Origin: Breznakiella homolactica
GTDB lineage: Bacteria; Spirochaetota; Spirochaetia; Treponematales; Breznakiellaceae
Direction of reading: 5' to 3'
Assembly: GCF_016616095.2 (NCBI RefSeq)
Contig: NZ_CP067089.2
Coordinates: forward strand, 3,968,001-4,032,000
DNA: 64,000 nucleotides
This document shows, in pieces, positions 8,402-17,419 of this stretch. The position numbers were made by a program, and so were the translations under genes. The notes beneath the pieces are model-generated. The model had not been told where the DNA came from, did not search any database, and saw nothing but the letters and a program-made list of their open reading frames with translations. Each line of letters begins with the position of its first letter. The stretch's first letter is position 1.

Positions 8402-9514
8402 ATGAAGATTACCGGCGTTAAAACCTATATGCATTTTTCAGTATGGCGCAACATCATTTTTGTCGTGGTGGACACCGATGAGGGAATCAGCGGCATCGGC
8501 GAGGCGACAATCCGCAACAAGGAAATGGCGGTAAAGGAAACCATCGAACACCATCTGGCTCCGGTCCTGATCGGGATGTCGCCGTTTGAGATAGAGAAAT
8601 TCTTTCATACAACGTTTACCCGCGACCCCTGGCGCAACGGCGCGGTGTTTAATACCGCAATCAGCGGTATCGAAATGGCCATGTGGGATATTATCGGAAA
8701 GCATCTCAAGGTGCCGGTGTACAATCTTCTGGGCGGGAAAATGCGGGACACCATTCCCCTCTACGCCAATACCTGGTTCATGGACGCGAAAACCTGTGAC
8801 GACTTTGCCCGGGACGCCAAAGCCGTGGTGGGGAGAGGCTTTAAGGCCATCAAATGGGATCCCCTCAAGGCCGCCCCCGACAATGCCGGCGAACGGGTAA
8901 AAGTCGAAACCGGACTGGCCTGTCTCAAAGCCGTGCGGGAAGCCGTGGGCGACGGAATCGAACTTCTCATCGAACTCCATGGTTCCCTGAGTTTTGACGG
9001 CGGCCTTGCCTTTGCCCGGGGCGCCGAACAGTACCGGCCAATGTTCCTGGAGGAACCCATGCATCCCGATGACTTTGCGGGGTACCGGAAGCTGGCCGCC
9101 CTTTCCCCGCTTCCCATCGCGGCGGGGGAGCGGTCCTTTACGCGCTTCGCCTACCGCGCTCTGCTGGAGGAGGGGTTCCTCTCGGTGGTGCAGCCCGACC
9201 TTTCCCACTGCGGCGGTATCCTGGAAACCAAAAAAATCGCCGCCGCCGCGGAAACCTACTTTATGAAATTCGCCCCCCACAATTCCAGCGGGCCCGTGGT
9301 GACCATGGCCTCCGCGATGGTGGATGCCACGGCGCCGAACTTCCTGATCCAGGAATTCAGCGTGGAAAATTTTGATATCAAGGAACGGTTCTTTAAAAAG
9401 TCATTCACCGTGAAGGACGGAGCTATCGTCCTCGACGATACGCCGGGCCTCGGCTTTGAGCCGGACATGGACGCGATCCGGAACGAAAATTACGTACGAT
9501 TCCAAACATATTGA
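8402..9514 (+). CDS. Enolase-superfamily sugar-acid dehydratase (mandelate racemase / galactonate dehydratase type)
   Basis: 370-residue enzyme of the mandelate racemase subgroup, expected to dehydrate an aldonate to its 2-keto-3-deoxy derivative. Residues match E. coli D-galactonate dehydratase with a constant offset of eight: E217 (LEEP) and E243 (AGER) as metal ligands, H193 (ELHG) and H293 (APHNSSGP) as acid/base residues, and D266 (QPDLSHCGG). The one exception is the first metal ligand, normally Asp in D-x-H-G, which is Glu191 here (ELHG). The N-terminal capping domain is intact (GISGIGEATIRNKEM). Start ATG 8402 follows AAAGGAGC. It precedes a DapA-family aldolase by ten bases, consistent with consecutive steps. 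The exact substrate is not determinable. Confidence 0.85.
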   Translation: MKITGVKTYMHFSVWRNIIFVVVDTDEGISGIGEATIRNKEMAVKETIEHHLAPVLIGMSPFEIEKFFHTTFTRDPWRNGAVFNTAISGIEMAMWDIIGKHLKVPVYNLLGGKMRDTIPLYANTWFMDAKTCDDFARDAKAVVGRGFKAIKWDPLKAAPDNAGERVKVETGLACLKAVREAVGDGIELLIELHGSLSFDGGLAFARGAEQYRPMFLEEPMHPDDFAGYRKLAALSPLPIAAGERSFTRFAYRALLEEGFLSVVQPDLSHCGGILETKKIAAAAETYFMKFAPHNSSGPVVTMASAMVDATAPNFLIQEFSVENFDIKERFFKKSFTVKDGAIVLDDTPGLGFEPDMDAIRNENYVRFQTY

Positions 9515-9524
9515 GGTGAAAAAA

Positions 9525-10415
9525 ATGAGTTTTATACCCAGGGGAATCATCCCCGCAGTTGTGACCCCCATGACCCCGGATGAGCAAGTCGACCATGCCG
9601 CCCTGCGGCGGATAATCCGCTTTCTTCTTGAAGGCGGTGTCCACGGAATCTTCGTAATAGGGACCACCGGTGAATTCTACGCCATGACCCAGGACGAGAA
9701 GCGGGCCCTTATCGAAACGACGGTTGATGAAACCGCCGGGAAGGTTCCGGTGTACGCGGGGACCGGCGCGATTACGACCAAGGAATGCATCGCCCTGACG
9801 AAAATGGCGGAATCCTGCGGGGTCGACGCGGTTTCAATCCTCACCCCCATGTTTATCTCTCCCAGCCAGGACGACCTGTACGAGCACTACCGGATTATTG
9901 CTTCGGAAACCGAACTGCCGATTATCCTGTACAACAATGTGCCGCGGACCGGCGTTACCATATCCGCGGGGACCGTGGAAAAACTTTCCCGCATTCCCAA
10001 TATCGTGGGCATCAAGGACAGTTCCGGGGATTTTACCCTGACCGCGGAATATATCCGTCTGACCCGGTACCGGAAGGAATTCGCCGTGCTTCAGGGCCGG
10101 GATACCCAGATCCTGGCGGGGCTGCAGTACGGCGCCACCGGGGCGATCGCCGCCTGCGCCAACGTTGCTCCCCGGCTGTGCTGTGAAATTTACGACCGGT
10201 TCCAGGCGGGGGATTACGCCGGTTCCCTGGAGGCCCAGTTTGCCCTGGCGCCGCTCCGGCTGGCCTTCAATATCGGTACCTTCCCGGCGGTTATCAAGGA
10301 AGCCCTCAACATGCTGGGCCTCAATATCGGCGGATGCGTAAAGCCGATCCGGGATCTGCTCCCCAACGAAAAAGCGGAACTGCAGTCAATAATGAAGGAA
10401 ATGAAATTAATCTGA
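9525..10415 (+). CDS. DapA-family class I aldolase (probable 2-keto-3-deoxy sugar acid aldolase)
   Basis: 296-residue member of the dihydrodipicolinate synthase/N-acetylneuraminate lyase superfamily. The Schiff-base lysine is K164 (IKDSSGD), the catalytic tyrosine Y136 (YNNVPRTGV), and the carboxylate-binding motif is GTTGEF. ATG 9525 was chosen because of GAGGTG upstream; an in-frame ATG at 9456 would overlap the previous gene by about 60 bases and add 23 residues outside the fold. In this operon a role in cleaving the 2-keto-3-deoxy product to pyruvate plus an aldehyde is more likely than lysine biosynthesis. That is inference from context, since the family's motifs do not discriminate substrates. 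Confidence 0.85.
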   Translation: MSFIPRGIIPAVVTPMTPDEQVDHAALRRIIRFLLEGGVHGIFVIGTTGEFYAMTQDEKRALIETTVDETAGKVPVYAGTGAITTKECIALTKMAESCGVDAVSILTPMFISPSQDDLYEHYRIIASETELPIILYNNVPRTGVTISAGTVEKLSRIPNIVGIKDSSGDFTLTAEYIRLTRYRKEFAVLQGRDTQILAGLQYGATGAIAACANVAPRLCCEIYDRFQAGDYAGSLEAQFALAPLRLAFNIGTFPAVIKEALNMLGLNIGGCVKPIRDLLPNEKAELQSIMKEMKLI

Positions 10416-10428
10416 AAGGAGCCGACCG

Positions 10429-11715
10429 ATGAACGATTTGTTTGAACAAGCGAAAAAGCTGCTTTCCGCATGGAAAGGGGATTCATATATTTTCGGCCGG
10501 GGGGTACTCCCGGAAATAGGACGCCTCGCCGCGGGATACGGAAAAAGAGCTCTTTTGGTCTGCAATACCACCTACATGAAAGCGACCGCCGATGCGGTCG
10601 CGGCATCCCTGGAAAAAGCCGGGGTCTCCCTGGCGGGCGGAGCGATTGTTCCCGACGCCGGACCAAACGCGCCCCGGGAAGATGTATACCGGATAGAAAC
10701 CTATATTCTTCACCACAAGCCCGACTGCATAATCGCCGTGGGCGGCGGTTCGGCCATTGACGCGTGCAAAGCCGCAAATGTGCTGGCCTGCCTGGGAAAG
10801 GACAACACCCCTGAGATAGAAGCCTATTTCGGAACCGGCCTCGTGACGGAAGCCCTGACAAAAACCGGCGCCAAGCTTCTGCCGGTCATCGCGGTGCAGA
10901 CTTCCGCCAGCTCCGGGGCGCACCTTACGAAATATTCCAATGTGACCGACCCGGTGGCGGGACAGAAAAAACTCATTGTCGACGACGCGATTACGCCGCC
11001 CAAGGCGCTGTTTGACTACGATGTTACCGCGTCCATGCCCGTGGGTGTTACCGTTGACGGTGCCCTGGACGCGGTTGCCCATTGTTTTGAGGTTTTTTCC
11101 GGGGTTTCCGCGGACAAGTACGATCTCGCCGCGTCCATAACCGAATGCGCCATCAGCCTGACCGCGGAATACGCCCCCCGGGTGGTAAAGAACCCCGGCG
11201 ACATGGAAGCCCGGGAAGCCATCGGAATGGCCACGGATCTTGGCGGCTACGCCATCATGGTGGGCGGCACCAACGGCGCCCATCTGACGAGCTTTTCCCT
11301 GGTGGACCTCACCAGCCACGGAAAAGCCTGCGGTATTATGAACCCGTACTACGCGGTATTCTTTTCCCCGGTTATTGAGAAACAGCTCCGCCTGGTGGGC
11401 GGTATATTCAAAAAATACGGCTATATTCCCGAAGACCTGGACAGTCTGACCGGCCGGGAACTCGGAACCGCTGTGGCCCGGGGAATGATTGCCTTCGGAA
11501 AGGCTATCGGCGCTCCGGTCACCCTGCGGGATCTTCCGGGATTTGACGAAAGTTATATCCGGAAAGCCCTGGACGCCGCAAAAGATCCGCAGCTGGAAAT
11601 GAAGCTCAGGAACATGCCCGTTCCCCTGACCGCCGCTCTGGTAGAGGATTACATGGGGCCGATACTCCAGTCAGCTGTACAGGGTGATTTTTCTATGATA
11701 CGCTTAATGGTATGA
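10429..11715 (+). CDS. Iron-containing alcohol dehydrogenase (group III)
   Basis: 428-residue NAD(P)-dependent dehydrogenase. The nucleotide-binding motif GGGSAIDACKAA is near residue 105. The preceding VPDAGPNAPREDVYRI stretch, and the metal-site histidines in DAVAHCFE and TSHGKACGIMNPYYAVFFSP, are typical of the family. Start ATG 10429 follows GAAAGGAG. Its place after the aldolase suggests it reduces the aldehyde released in that reaction, regenerating NAD+ in a fermenter. It overlaps the next gene by four bases (ATGA). Confidence 0.9.
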   Translation: MNDLFEQAKKLLSAWKGDSYIFGRGVLPEIGRLAAGYGKRALLVCNTTYMKATADAVAASLEKAGVSLAGGAIVPDAGPNAPREDVYRIETYILHHKPDCIIAVGGGSAIDACKAANVLACLGKDNTPEIEAYFGTGLVTEALTKTGAKLLPVIAVQTSASSGAHLTKYSNVTDPVAGQKKLIVDDAITPPKALFDYDVTASMPVGVTVDGALDAVAHCFEVFSGVSADKYDLAASITECAISLTAEYAPRVVKNPGDMEAREAIGMATDLGGYAIMVGGTNGAHLTSFSLVDLTSHGKACGIMNPYYAVFFSPVIEKQLRLVGGIFKKYGYIPEDLDSLTGRELGTAVARGMIAFGKAIGAPVTLRDLPGFDESYIRKALDAAKDPQLEMKLRNMPVPLTAALVEDYMGPILQSAVQGDFSMIRLMV

Positions 11716-13112
11716 AGTCAGTACAGATTCCTCTGGGCGGCGGCATAGACATCCCGCTGCCTGACGGGACAGACATATACAGAATGGCTTCCCCCGGTAG
11801 TATCGAGAATCCCGGAAAAGCCATCCGCGCGTCCCTGGATAATCCTGTTTCATCGCCGCCCCTGGCGGTTCTTGCCCGGGATGCGTTGGACCGTTCTATT
11901 GAATCTGGAAAACCGCCCCGGGCGGTAATTCTCGTTTCCGACAATACCCGGCCGGTTCCTTATTCCGGGGAACAGGGTATTCTCCTGCCGGTTGTGGAAC
12001 TGCTTCTCCGGGAAGGCTTTAAACCGGGGGGAATTCTCGTTATTGTCGCTACCGGCACCCACCGGGCTATGACTGACACGGAAATCCGGGCTATGGTTGA
12101 TCCTGAAATTTTCCGCCTGGGTATTACTGTCGAAAATCACGACTGTAAGGATACGGCGAATCTGACGGATCTGGGTACCACCAGCCGGGGCGGCAGAATC
12201 TATATCAACCGGAAGTATCTTGAAGCGGATCTGAAAATACTCACCGGCCTTGTGGAAAGCCATTTTATGGCGGGTTTTTCCGGGGGCCGCAAGTCGGTCT
12301 GCCCCGGGGTTATCGGTGAGGAAAGTACCTTTGTCTTCCACGGCGCCGATATGATGGCCCATCCGGAGGCCCGGGATCTGGTGCTTGACGGGAATCCCTG
12401 CCATGAGGAATCCCTGGAAGTCGCCCGCAGGGCTGGGGCTGATTTTATCGTAAACGTAACCCTGGATCATTCCTTCAATATAACCGGAGTTTTTGCCGGG
12501 GAACTGGAAGCGGCTCACCGGGCCGCGGCGGAGAAGGTCCGGAGCTATGTCGGTATACTGCTGGAAAAACAGTACGATATCGTAATTTCCCATGCCGGAT
12601 TTGTGGGGGTTAACCATTATCAGGCCGCCAAGGTCGGAGTCGCTTCCATTGCCGCCCTTAAGGAAAAGGGCCACCTGATCGTGGCGGCGGACAATACGGA
12701 TACGGCGAATCCCGTGGGCTCCCTCCAGTACCGGACGGTTCTCCAGCTCCTCAAACTAAACGGCCCCGAAAAATTCCTCCGGATGATTACATCCGCGGAC
12801 TGGACCTTCATCCCCGAACAGTGGCAGGTACAGATGTGGGCGAAACTGTTCAGCCGGATACCCATGGAACATTTCTATTACTTCGCGCCGCAGATCGACC
12901 GGCGGTACGCCGAGATAATTCCCGGCCGTGACGGGCGCCTGCTTCTGCCGGCGGACCGGCGGGATACCGCGGACCTCCGGGACATTCCGGCATTTATCGA
13001 GGCGGCCCTCCGGGCGGCGGCCGAAACGTATCCGCCGGAACAGCGGGCCGCCCTGTCCGTTGCGTATCTGTCCGACGGTCCTTACGGCATCCCCTGCATA
13101 CAGGATAAATAA
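11712..13112 (+). CDS. LarA-like nickel-pincer enzyme (lactate racemase family, DUF2088)
   Basis: 466-residue protein of the lactate racemase (LarA) family. The residues that hold the nickel-pincer nucleotide in Lactobacillus LarA are conserved with near-identical spacing: H117 (GTHR; H108 in LarA), H184 (SHFMAGFSGG; H174), K194 (GGRKS; the cofactor-linked K184) and H210 (VFHGAD; H200). It should therefore be an active racemase or epimerase of a 2-hydroxy acid, with the cofactor made by LarB/C/E enzymes encoded outside this window. As the last gene of the sugar-acid operon it may epimerise the substrate or a product; family members act on several 2-hydroxy acids besides lactate. It is translationally coupled (ATGA) to the dehydrogenase gene. 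Confidence 0.85.
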   Translation: MKSVQIPLGGGIDIPLPDGTDIYRMASPGSIENPGKAIRASLDNPVSSPPLAVLARDALDRSIESGKPPRAVILVSDNTRPVPYSGEQGILLPVVELLLREGFKPGGILVIVATGTHRAMTDTEIRAMVDPEIFRLGITVENHDCKDTANLTDLGTTSRGGRIYINRKYLEADLKILTGLVESHFMAGFSGGRKSVCPGVIGEESTFVFHGADMMAHPEARDLVLDGNPCHEESLEVARRAGADFIVNVTLDHSFNITGVFAGELEAAHRAAAEKVRSYVGILLEKQYDIVISHAGFVGVNHYQAAKVGVASIAALKEKGHLIVAADNTDTANPVGSLQYRTVLQLLKLNGPEKFLRMITSADWTFIPEQWQVQMWAKLFSRIPMEHFYYFAPQIDRRYAEIIPGRDGRLLLPADRRDTADLRDIPAFIEAALRAAAETYPPEQRAALSVAYLSDGPYGIPCIQDK

Positions 13113-13224
13113 ACGGATTGTTTTTATATATAAATAGAAATAAAAAAATACTAATTTTCTTCTGTTTTTGATAACCTTATTGGAAGTAATAGATATATTT
13201 GATTCAAAAAATTAATATGTTTCC

Positions 13225-13253
13225 TTGGTAAAGCCATCCCATGATGATATACT
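13225..13253 (+). promoter_or_regulatory. Promoter of the secretion/pilus operon
   Basis: TTGGTA (13225-13230) and TATACT (13248-13253) are spaced by 17 bases, in the AT-rich gap between the LarA-like gene and the prepilin peptidase. Predicted start of transcription is near 13260, about 70 bases before the first gene. Confidence 0.55.
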
Positions 13254-13331
13254 AGTCTTACGCGTATCTGAAAAAAACAATCTAAAAAACGGCAGTTGTT
13301 TATTTGTATTTTTTCTTGGGAAGGCAGCGGT

Positions 13332-13769
13332 ATGCGCACCGTCATGGTTGTTTTTTGGGTTTTTATTATCAGCCTTATTGATATAAAGACACTCCGTATT
13401 CCTGATATGATTTTACTCTGTTTTTTTCTGTCCCTGCTTTTTCTGGACCGTTCCCGGGATGTGTCTTTTTTCTGCGGCCGGCTCGCCTCTGTAGCGGTCT
13501 GCTTCGGTGTTTTTTATTCCCTTTATTATTTTACCGGCGGAATGGGATACGGCGACGTTAAATACGCCGCGGTTCTCGGGTACGCCCTGGGGCTGGATAA
13601 AAGCCTCTGGGCGTTTACGGTTGCCTCCCTCGGCGGTATTGCCGTGTATCTCGCGGGGATAAAGTTCAGCCGCTGGAACGCCTCGGTTAAAATACCCTTC
13701 GCGCCGTTCCTGGGAATCGGTTCCCTGGCGGCGCTTCAAATCAATTTCAATCTGCTGGATTCTCTATGA
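13332..13769 (+). CDS. Prepilin peptidase-like A24 aspartic protease, catalytic domain only
   Basis: 145-residue polytopic membrane protein with the two catalytic aspartate motifs of type IV prepilin peptidases: IDIKTLRIPD near residue 20 and GMGYGDVKYA near residue 80 (GxGD). It lacks the N-terminal methylase domain and cysteine pairs of full-length PilD, so it resembles the short archaeal/CpaA-like forms. Expected role: cleavage of the leader peptides of the pseudopilins encoded downstream. ATG 13332 was chosen for GGGAAGG upstream; a TTG at 13296 in the same frame is less likely. It overlaps the secretin gene by four bases (ATGA). Confidence 0.8.
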   Translation: MRTVMVVFWVFIISLIDIKTLRIPDMILLCFFLSLLFLDRSRDVSFFCGRLASVAVCFGVFYSLYYFTGGMGYGDVKYAAVLGYALGLDKSLWAFTVASLGGIAVYLAGIKFSRWNASVKIPFAPFLGIGSLAALQINFNLLDSL

Positions 13770-15937
13770 AACGTTCTATTAAACATACCGCCCTGGTCTG
13801 CGTGTTTCTCCTGGTTTCGGCCCTGGGCTATACCCAGACTATCCGGAAAATGGATTTCAGGAACCAGAATATAACCGATATTCTCATGGTTCTGGCGGAT
13901 ATGGGAAAACAGTCCATCATTGTGGATGAGACCGTTATGGGAACCGCGACGTTTTATTTCAGCGATTCGGAATTTGAGGAAGCCCTCTTCAGGTTTACCG
14001 ATGCCTGCAAGCTGTTCTGCGAGAAGAGAAACAACGCCTACTATGTTTCGCGGATGAAGATCGAATACCAGGGGACATCCCTCAATGTGGCGGCGGAGGA
14101 AGTCGACATAGAGATGCTCGTAAAAAACCTTTCCCGCAGCATTGGAAGAACCATTCTGTACGACGCCCTTCCCAGGGCGACAATCACGGTCCATACCCAG
14201 GACAGCACCCCCAGGGATATCCTGGAAATTATCATTAAAAAATACCCAGAATATTCATTGGTTGAAGAAAATAACGCGTTTTATCTTAAACGGGCGGCTG
14301 ATCCTTCGTCGGGCAGCGCCTCCCGGCTCGGCAGTTCCTCCATAACCCGCAACGGCGATCTTTTTTCCATGAATATACATCGGGGCGCTTTTTCCGCGAT
14401 TATTGCCCTGCTGTTCCGCACGGGGAGCCGGGAGTATTCGCTGCTCCAGCGTATCGATACCACCCTGGAGAATCTGTATTTTGAGGATAAGCCCTTCGAC
14501 CAGCTGCTGCGGCTCGTCCTGGAGCAGGGCAACTGCGATTACGTTGAGAACGGCGGCATTTACTATATTTTCGAGGTCCAGCGGAAGGATATCCTCAAGA
14601 AGCTAAAAAACATTATTGTGATGCAGCTCAAACACGTGGCGGTGGAGGACATTTCGAACCTTCTGCCGGCGGATTACAGCAGTTCCTCCTACATGCGGAC
14701 CGACAAGAAAACCAATTCGGTCTACCTCACCGGGAGCACCGAAGAAATACAGCCCATCGCGGACTTCCTGGCGATGCTGGATGTTCCCGTGGAGGACAAG
14801 GATTTTAAACGGTTCGAAATCCAGTATCTTTCCGTGGGAGACTTTATTTCACTCCTGCCCCGGGAACTGTCCGCAGCCGGGCCTTTGGTCATTCCCGATA
14901 CCAACGCCTTTGTCGTACAGGTTTCTCCGGAAACCGGCCGGCAGTTTGAGGATTACATTACCCTGATCGACCGGCGCGGCGTCGGCCTTCCGGTTCACCT
15001 TAAGTATATCAAGAGTGAAGAACTGCTGCAGTATCTGCCGCCGTCGGTGGGCAAGGATGAGCTTACGGTAACCGCCGACCCGACACTCGTATTTTACAGG
15101 GGATCCGAGGAAAAACAGAAACAGTTCCTGGAACACCTCAAACTGATTGACCAGCCGAAACCCCAGATCAGGTACCAGCTGCTGGTTATCCAGTACCAGC
15201 GGAGTGACAACACCACCTGGAACAAATCCCTGACGGTAAATACCAGCGACGATGCGGCGTCAACGGTGGTGTCCGGTACTTTCTCAAATCTGCTTAACGT
15301 CAACTTCGATATTATCTCGGAATTGGGGTACCAGCTCGCCCTGCAGCTCAACCTGCAGATCGGCGAGGACAAGGCGCGGGTGCTGGCGGATACCACCCTC
15401 AACGGAATTTCCGGGGAGGATATAAAGTTTGAAAATACCACAACCTTCCGGTACCGGGATACGACCATCGATCCGGAAACCGGAAAGCCCCTGTACACCG
15501 GGACAACCCGGGAGATTACCTCCGGTCTGGTTCTGGGGGTCAACGGATGGGTTTCCGGTGACGGTATGATAACCATGAAGGTCAACGCGACGGTGTCGAA
15601 GCAGGATGAGAGCGGCGCCAATACGAGCGCCACGACGAATCCGCCGCCCACGTCGGAACGGGTGGTCAATACCCAGGTCCGGACCAAGTCGGGAACCCCG
15701 ATAATTATCGGCGGCCTTCTGCAGGTTGAAAAAGTCGAATCCATAAAAAAAGTTCCCTTCCTGGGAAGCATTCCCCTGATCGGAAAGCTGTTCCAGGATA
15801 TTGATATATCCGACATCACCACCGAGATGGTGATATACATTGTTCCGTACGTGCATCACGGAGAAACCACGGCCGCTGATTACGCAAAAAAGAATGAAGA
15901 GTATTTCAAGAAATACATTCTTCAGGAGAGGCCCTGA
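13766..15937 (+). CDS. gspD: Secretin (GspD/PilQ family outer-membrane channel)
   Basis: 723-residue secreted protein with signal peptide MKRSIKHTALVCVFLLVSA. Several N-domain ring modules follow, recognisable by DILMVLADMGKQSIIVDET, then LKHVAVEDISNLLP and YLSVGDFISLLP. The C-terminal half is the secretin pore domain with the signature VRTKSGTPIIIGGLL and the family end motif VPFLGSIPLIGKLFQ. It forms the outer-membrane gate of the machine encoded by the operon. The full set of N-domains and pore domain is present, so it should be functional. No separate pilotin gene is recognised, although the lipoprotein at the end of the operon could take this role. Confidence 0.92.
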   Translation: MKRSIKHTALVCVFLLVSALGYTQTIRKMDFRNQNITDILMVLADMGKQSIIVDETVMGTATFYFSDSEFEEALFRFTDACKLFCEKRNNAYYVSRMKIEYQGTSLNVAAEEVDIEMLVKNLSRSIGRTILYDALPRATITVHTQDSTPRDILEIIIKKYPEYSLVEENNAFYLKRAADPSSGSASRLGSSSITRNGDLFSMNIHRGAFSAIIALLFRTGSREYSLLQRIDTTLENLYFEDKPFDQLLRLVLEQGNCDYVENGGIYYIFEVQRKDILKKLKNIIVMQLKHVAVEDISNLLPADYSSSSYMRTDKKTNSVYLTGSTEEIQPIADFLAMLDVPVEDKDFKRFEIQYLSVGDFISLLPRELSAAGPLVIPDTNAFVVQVSPETGRQFEDYITLIDRRGVGLPVHLKYIKSEELLQYLPPSVGKDELTVTADPTLVFYRGSEEKQKQFLEHLKLIDQPKPQIRYQLLVIQYQRSDNTTWNKSLTVNTSDDAASTVVSGTFSNLLNVNFDIISELGYQLALQLNLQIGEDKARVLADTTLNGISGEDIKFENTTTFRYRDTTIDPETGKPLYTGTTREITSGLVLGVNGWVSGDGMITMKVNATVSKQDESGANTSATTNPPPTSERVVNTQVRTKSGTPIIIGGLLQVEKVESIKKVPFLGSIPLIGKLFQDIDISDITTEMVIYIVPYVHHGETTAADYAKKNEEYFKKYILQERP

Positions 15938-15940
15938 TAA

Positions 15941-17419
15941 ATGGACCGGGTGACGCTGCAGAAATTTAAATTTACCTCCGATGCCGGACAGCAGTACCCC
16001 CGGGAATTTATCAGCCGCCGCGGGGCGGTTAAGCTGTCCGAAGACGAACAGGAAGTCCGTGTCGCCGTGGTGGACGGAAGCGGGGAAGATGTTTTTGAAT
16101 ACCTGGAAGGATTCCATCTTCCCAAAAAGGTGGTGTTTTTTTCCGTGGGCAAAGCGGAATTCGCCTCATTTATCGGAGAGACCACGGATATAGAACCGCT
16201 CTCATCCGTTCCCGGTCAGGCTTCCCCGGAGGATTCGTATTTCGCCCTGGATACTATCACCCAAGACGCGCCGGTAATCAATATCATTAATTCAATCTGT
16301 ATTGACGCGATCCGTCTGGAAGCGTCGGACATCCACATCGAAGCCCAGGCTGATTCCGTGCATATCCGGTACCGTATTGACGGAATTCTGCGGATCGTAA
16401 AAAAAATAGACAGATCCCTGTTCCATTCAATTTCAAACAGAATAAAAATCATGGCCGATATGAACACCATGGAGCAGCGGCTCCCCCAGGACGGCCGCAT
16501 GACCGTGGCGGTGGAAAATACCGCCATAGACCTCCGGGTTTCCGTTATACCCGTCACCAACGGCGAATCCATTGTACTGCGTATTTTTAATAAATCCACC
16601 AAACGTCTGGGGCTGGATGAACTCGGATTTTTTCCCGCTGATCTGGAGCGCATCAGCGCCGGTATCCGCCAGCCATACGGCCTTATACTGCTGACCGGTC
16701 CCACCGGAAGCGGCAAGACCACCACGCTCCACGCGCTCCTGGGAACGCTCCCGGTATCGGATCTGAAAATCATCACCATCGAGGATCCGGTGGAACAGCT
16801 TATCCCGGGGATCAACCAGGTACAGATAAACGACGCCATCCAGCTTTCTTTTGAAGGTATGCTCCGGCGGGTGCTCCGGCAGGATCCGAATGTTATCATG
16901 GTCGGGGAGATCCGGGACGGGGAAACCGCGGAACTGGCGGTCCGTTCCGCCCTTACGGGGCACCTGATTCTTTCAACCCTTCATACCAACGACAGTATTT
17001 CCGTAATAGCCAGGCTTGAGAATATGGGGCTGGAACCGTACCTTATCGCCGCGGTGCTGCGGTGCTCCGTGGCACAGCGTCTCGTCCGCCGGGTATGCCC
17101 TTCCTGCAGAAAGGAGGTCAAGCTTCCGGGAAAAGTGCGGTCCCTGTACACGCAGTACGGTATCGAAGGAACGTCCATGTTTGAGCCCGCCGGATGCGGA
17201 GAGTGCGGGTACAGCGGGTACAAAGGCCGTACCGTGGTCAGTGAAGTATTTACGGCGGACCCCGCCGCGGAGGAGATGATTGTCCGGCGGGCCCCCGCCG
17301 CCGAAATCCTCCGGTACGCCCGGGACGCGGGAATGGAAATAATGGCCCAGGACGCCCTGCGCAAGGTTGCCGCCGGTATTACCACCTTCAGTGAGGCGGA
17401 GCGGGAGGTGTTGTTCTGA
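15941..17419 (+). CDS. gspE: GspE/PilB-type secretion ATPase
   Basis: 492-residue cytoplasmic motor. The Walker A motif GPTGSGKT is at residues 253-260. The Asp box begins EDPVEQLIPG, Walker B is in VIMVGEIRDGETAELA, and the His box is LILSTLHTNDS. A zinc-binding tetracysteine module is complete (CPSC ... CGEC near residues 386-425). These identify an assembly ATPase rather than a retraction ATPase, because PilT lacks the zinc module and N1E-like domain. It starts three bases after the secretin stop codon and overlaps the gspF start. Confidence 0.93.
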   Translation: MDRVTLQKFKFTSDAGQQYPREFISRRGAVKLSEDEQEVRVAVVDGSGEDVFEYLEGFHLPKKVVFFSVGKAEFASFIGETTDIEPLSSVPGQASPEDSYFALDTITQDAPVINIINSICIDAIRLEASDIHIEAQADSVHIRYRIDGILRIVKKIDRSLFHSISNRIKIMADMNTMEQRLPQDGRMTVAVENTAIDLRVSVIPVTNGESIVLRIFNKSTKRLGLDELGFFPADLERISAGIRQPYGLILLTGPTGSGKTTTLHALLGTLPVSDLKIITIEDPVEQLIPGINQVQINDAIQLSFEGMLRRVLRQDPNVIMVGEIRDGETAELAVRSALTGHLILSTLHTNDSISVIARLENMGLEPYLIAAVLRCSVAQRLVRRVCPSCRKEVKLPGKVRSLYTQYGIEGTSMFEPAGCGECGYSGYKGRTVVSEVFTADPAAEEMIVRRAPAAEILRYARDAGMEIMAQDALRKVAAGITTFSEAEREVLF

